A stretch of DNA of 7,118 bases from an uncultured Lachnospiraceae bacterium. Lineage in GTDB: Bacteria; Bacillota; Clostridia; Lachnospirales; Lachnospiraceae. The notes beneath the pieces were generated by a model that was given only the letters and a program-made list of their open reading frames with translations, searched no databases and was not told where the DNA came from. Location of the stretch: positions 1 through 7,118 of the forward strand of contig CAJUSJ010000077.1 of NCBI GenBank assembly GCA_910588865.1, given 5' to 3'. Positions 5,476 through 7,118 of the stretch are shown in pieces (the stretch's first letter is position 1; each line of letters begins with the position of its first letter). The translations under genes and the position numbers were made by a program.

Positions 5476-6957
5476 ATGACAGAACAGTACAAGATTTTTG
5501 AGGCAGAGCTGACAGGTACGGACCGAGGGAATCCCTATGAGGACATCTGGCTTAAGGCCACTTTCAGCAATGATTCGGAAGCCCTTGAGGTCAACGGATT
5601 TTACTGCGGCGGCGGACGGTATAAAATCCGGTTTATGCCGCCCAAGCCAGGGGAATGGACGGCCACGACCCGGTCCAATGACAGTTCCCTTGACCAGATT
5701 CCGCTTCACTGTGCCTGCATCCCGGCAGGGGAGGAAAACCATGGGCGGGTGCTTTTAAAAAGTCAGGTGGTTCCGTGTGGCAGGGAGGAAGAGGGATTTC
5801 ATTTTGCCTATGAGGATGGGGTTAAGTTTTTGCCTTTTGGAACTACCTGTTACGCCTGGGTGAACCAGCCGGAGGAGGTTCAGGAGCAGACCCTCAAAAC
5901 ATTGAAGGACTCGCCTTTTAATAAAGTGAGAATGTGTATTTTCCCAAAATTCTATACCTATAATACGGCCAATCCGGAAAGGTATGCTTTTCTGGGAAAT
6001 GAGGAGGAAGGATTTGATTTTACACGTTTTAACCCGGAATTTTGGGATAATCTGGAGAGACGGATTGGTCAGCTGGATGCGTTGGGGATTGAGACGGATG
6101 TGATTCTTTTCCATCCTTATGATAAGTGGGGATTTTCGAAGATGGGGAGGGAGAGGGATGTATATTATTTAAAATATGCCGTTGACCGACTGTGCCATTT
6201 TAAAAACGTGTGGTGGTCCATGGCCAATGAGTTTGACTTGATGCCGTGGAAGGTTATGGAGGACTGGGAAACGTATGCCCGGGTAGTGGTCCGGCGGGAT
6301 GTTTACGGGCATCTCCGCTCGATTCACAACTGCGTTCAGTTTTATGATCACACCCGGCCGTGGATTACCCATGCCAGCATCCAGAGGGTTGATGTGTATA
6401 AGACGGCGGAGATGGTGAGCCAGTGGTGTCAGGCCTATGGGAAGCCGGTTGTGGTGGATGAGTGCGCCTATGAGGGAAATATTAATTATGGGTGGGGCAA
6501 TATCACCGGGGAGGAGATGGTCAGGCGGTTCTGGGAGGGCTGTATCCGGGGCGGCTATCTTTCCCATGGGGAGGTGTATGTACAGCATGAGCGGATTTGG
6601 TGGGCTCACGGGGGACGGCTTCACGGAACCAGCCCTGAGCGGATTGGCTTTCTGAAACAGGTCATGGAGGATGTGCCTGAGGGCGCGGTCCCGCTGAAAC
6701 TGACGTCGGAGAACCGTAAGGACAACTGGGACGTGCCCTGTTTGTGCCGGGAAGATGGGTCTTATTTTCTGTACTATTTCGGGTTTTTTAAACCGCTGTT
6801 CCGCACCTATGAACTGCCCGAGGGGCATGTGTATGAGATTGAATTGATTGATACCTGGAATATGACGGTGGAGAAGCTGCCGGGGACATTTTCGGGCAGC
6901 GTGCGGATTCAGCTGCCGGAGAGACAGTATATGGCGATTCGGATGAGGGAAGTATGA
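5476..6957 (+). CDS. Cytoplasmic glycoside hydrolase, DUF5060 / DUF4038-like / DUF5605 architecture
   Basis: The 493-residue protein begins with a beta-sandwich resembling DUF5060 (about 5-85: FEAELTG, GNPYEDIWLKATF, GFYCGGGRYKIRFMP, GEW). A TIM-barrel part follows (about 100-410, DUF4038/apiosidase-like), then a C-terminal beta domain (about 415-493, DUF5605-like). The likely acid/base is E252 in MANEFDL and the likely nucleophile E329 in VVVDECAYEG, the clan A layout. ATG 5476 is preferred over an earlier in-frame start at 5359 because GGAGGGG (5460-5466) sits nine bases before it and the DUF5060 homology starts here. There is no signal peptide, so it should act on imported oligosaccharides or glycosides. 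Substrate is unknown; DUF4038 relatives include apiosidases, but specificity cannot be read here. It probably shares a transcript with the Rpn-like gene. Domain names are from memory of the family. Confidence 0.82.
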   Translation: MTEQYKIFEAELTGTDRGNPYEDIWLKATFSNDSEALEVNGFYCGGGRYKIRFMPPKPGEWTATTRSNDSSLDQIPLHCACIPAGEENHGRVLLKSQVVPCGREEEGFHFAYEDGVKFLPFGTTCYAWVNQPEEVQEQTLKTLKDSPFNKVRMCIFPKFYTYNTANPERYAFLGNEEEGFDFTRFNPEFWDNLERRIGQLDALGIETDVILFHPYDKWGFSKMGRERDVYYLKYAVDRLCHFKNVWWSMANEFDLMPWKVMEDWETYARVVVRRDVYGHLRSIHNCVQFYDHTRPWITHASIQRVDVYKTAEMVSQWCQAYGKPVVVDECAYEGNINYGWGNITGEEMVRRFWEGCIRGGYLSHGEVYVQHERIWWAHGGRLHGTSPERIGFLKQVMEDVPEGAVPLKLTSENRKDNWDVPCLCREDGSYFLYYFGFFKPLFRTYELPEGHVYEIELIDTWNMTVEKLPGTFSGSVRIQLPERQYMAIRMREV

Positions 6958-7008
6958 GACTTATATGTCAATCGCAAGTTATGTCGCGGAAATGGTTCCT
7001 TATTATCA

Positions 7009-7069
7009 AGGATTTCCGGAAGATTTTTGGGGAGCGGTGCCATAGCCGCAAATCAGGCCGAGGAAGCTT
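7009..7069 (+). pseudogene. 5' fragment of a GH1 6-phospho-beta-glucosidase gene, lacking start and promoter
   Basis: These bases match 688-749, the codons for GFPEDFLWGGAIAANQAEGA of the intact GH1 gene. A 125-bp deletion between two copies of CAGGATTT (562-569 and 687-694 in the left copy) removed the promoter, the dyad, the ribosome site, the ATG and the first codons. A net one-base loss near 7028-7033 shifts the frame to a TAG at 7043-7045. Similarity stops after AGCTT at 7069, so the rest of the gene is missing or beyond a further deletion. Confidence 0.88.
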
Positions 7070-7118
7070 CCCCCGGCGTTTCCCGTCAAGGGCTTCCGAT
7101 TCGTGGATAACGATTTTC
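7070..7118. other. Unassigned sequence after the end of the duplication
   Basis: These 49 bases match nothing else in the window. One plus-strand frame stays open to the edge (AFPVKGFRFVDNDF), which could be part of the next gene, but I do not recognise it. The palindrome GGAAGCTTCC (7062-7071) lies across the point where similarity to GH1 ends. Confidence 0.4.

Larger units (their letters stand above)
5162..7069. repeat. Right copy of the segmental duplication
   Basis: It contains the 3' end of the Rpn-like gene, the entire hydrolase gene and a broken GH1 start, in the same order and orientation as 1-749. The distance between equivalent points is about 5.14-5.16 kb at the Rpn-like gene. The upstream part of the Rpn-like gene (before 5162) is probably also repeated left of the window, but this cannot be seen. 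The match ends at 7069 within GH1 codon 27. Confidence 0.9.

Noticed and set aside
6169..6828. 219-codon minus-strand ORF
   Set aside because: It is antisense to the well-supported hydrolase and shows no motif or start signal.

Overview
The window looks like part of a Clostridia chromosome, most likely Lachnospiraceae. This is inferred from strong AGGAGG-type ribosome sites, a PTS-type 6-phospho-beta-glucosidase, an RpiR-family regulator, and a PD-(D/E)XK/Rpn-like protein of a kind I recall being very common in that family. No rRNA, tRNA, CRISPR array or intact insertion sequence was seen.

Layout, left to right: (1) 1-316, the 3' end of an Rpn-like nuclease gene that starts outside the window; (2) 330-511, a wreck of a DUF5060/DUF4038-type glycoside hydrolase gene that keeps only about 60 of 493 codons; (3) a good promoter with an overlapping 14-bp dyad (597-630); (4) 671-2101, an intact GH1 6-phospho-beta-glucosidase; (5) 2103-3278, a malic enzyme starting one base after the GH1 stop; (6) 3275-4168 on the minus strand, an RpiR-family regulator whose stop overlaps the malic enzyme stop; (7) a 343-bp intergenic region with the regulator's promoter and several dyads; (8) 4512-5453, a full-length Rpn-like nuclease; (9) 5476-6957, the intact glycoside hydrolase; (10) 7009-7069, a broken 5' fragment of the GH1 gene, followed by 49 bases I cannot assign.

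The main result is that the two ends are copies of one another. The order Rpn-like gene, DUF5060/DUF4038 hydrolase, start of GH1 occurs at 1-749 and again at 5162-7069. The copies are roughly 91-96% identical by hand count where they align. They have decayed in opposite ways: the left copy lost the hydrolase but kept GH1, and the right copy kept the hydrolase but lost GH1 with its promoter. Four deletions separate them, each between short direct repeats of 5-8 bp, so the block as a whole still has one working copy of each enzyme.

Functionally, the GH1 enzyme should cleave 6-phospho-beta-glucosides delivered by a PTS that is not in this window. It is co-transcribed with a malic enzyme that makes pyruvate. 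The RpiR-type regulator, whose SIS domain usually senses phosphosugars, is the natural candidate to control this pair. The second hydrolase has no signal peptide and its substrate is unknown. It sits 22 bases after the Rpn-like gene and probably shares its transcript.
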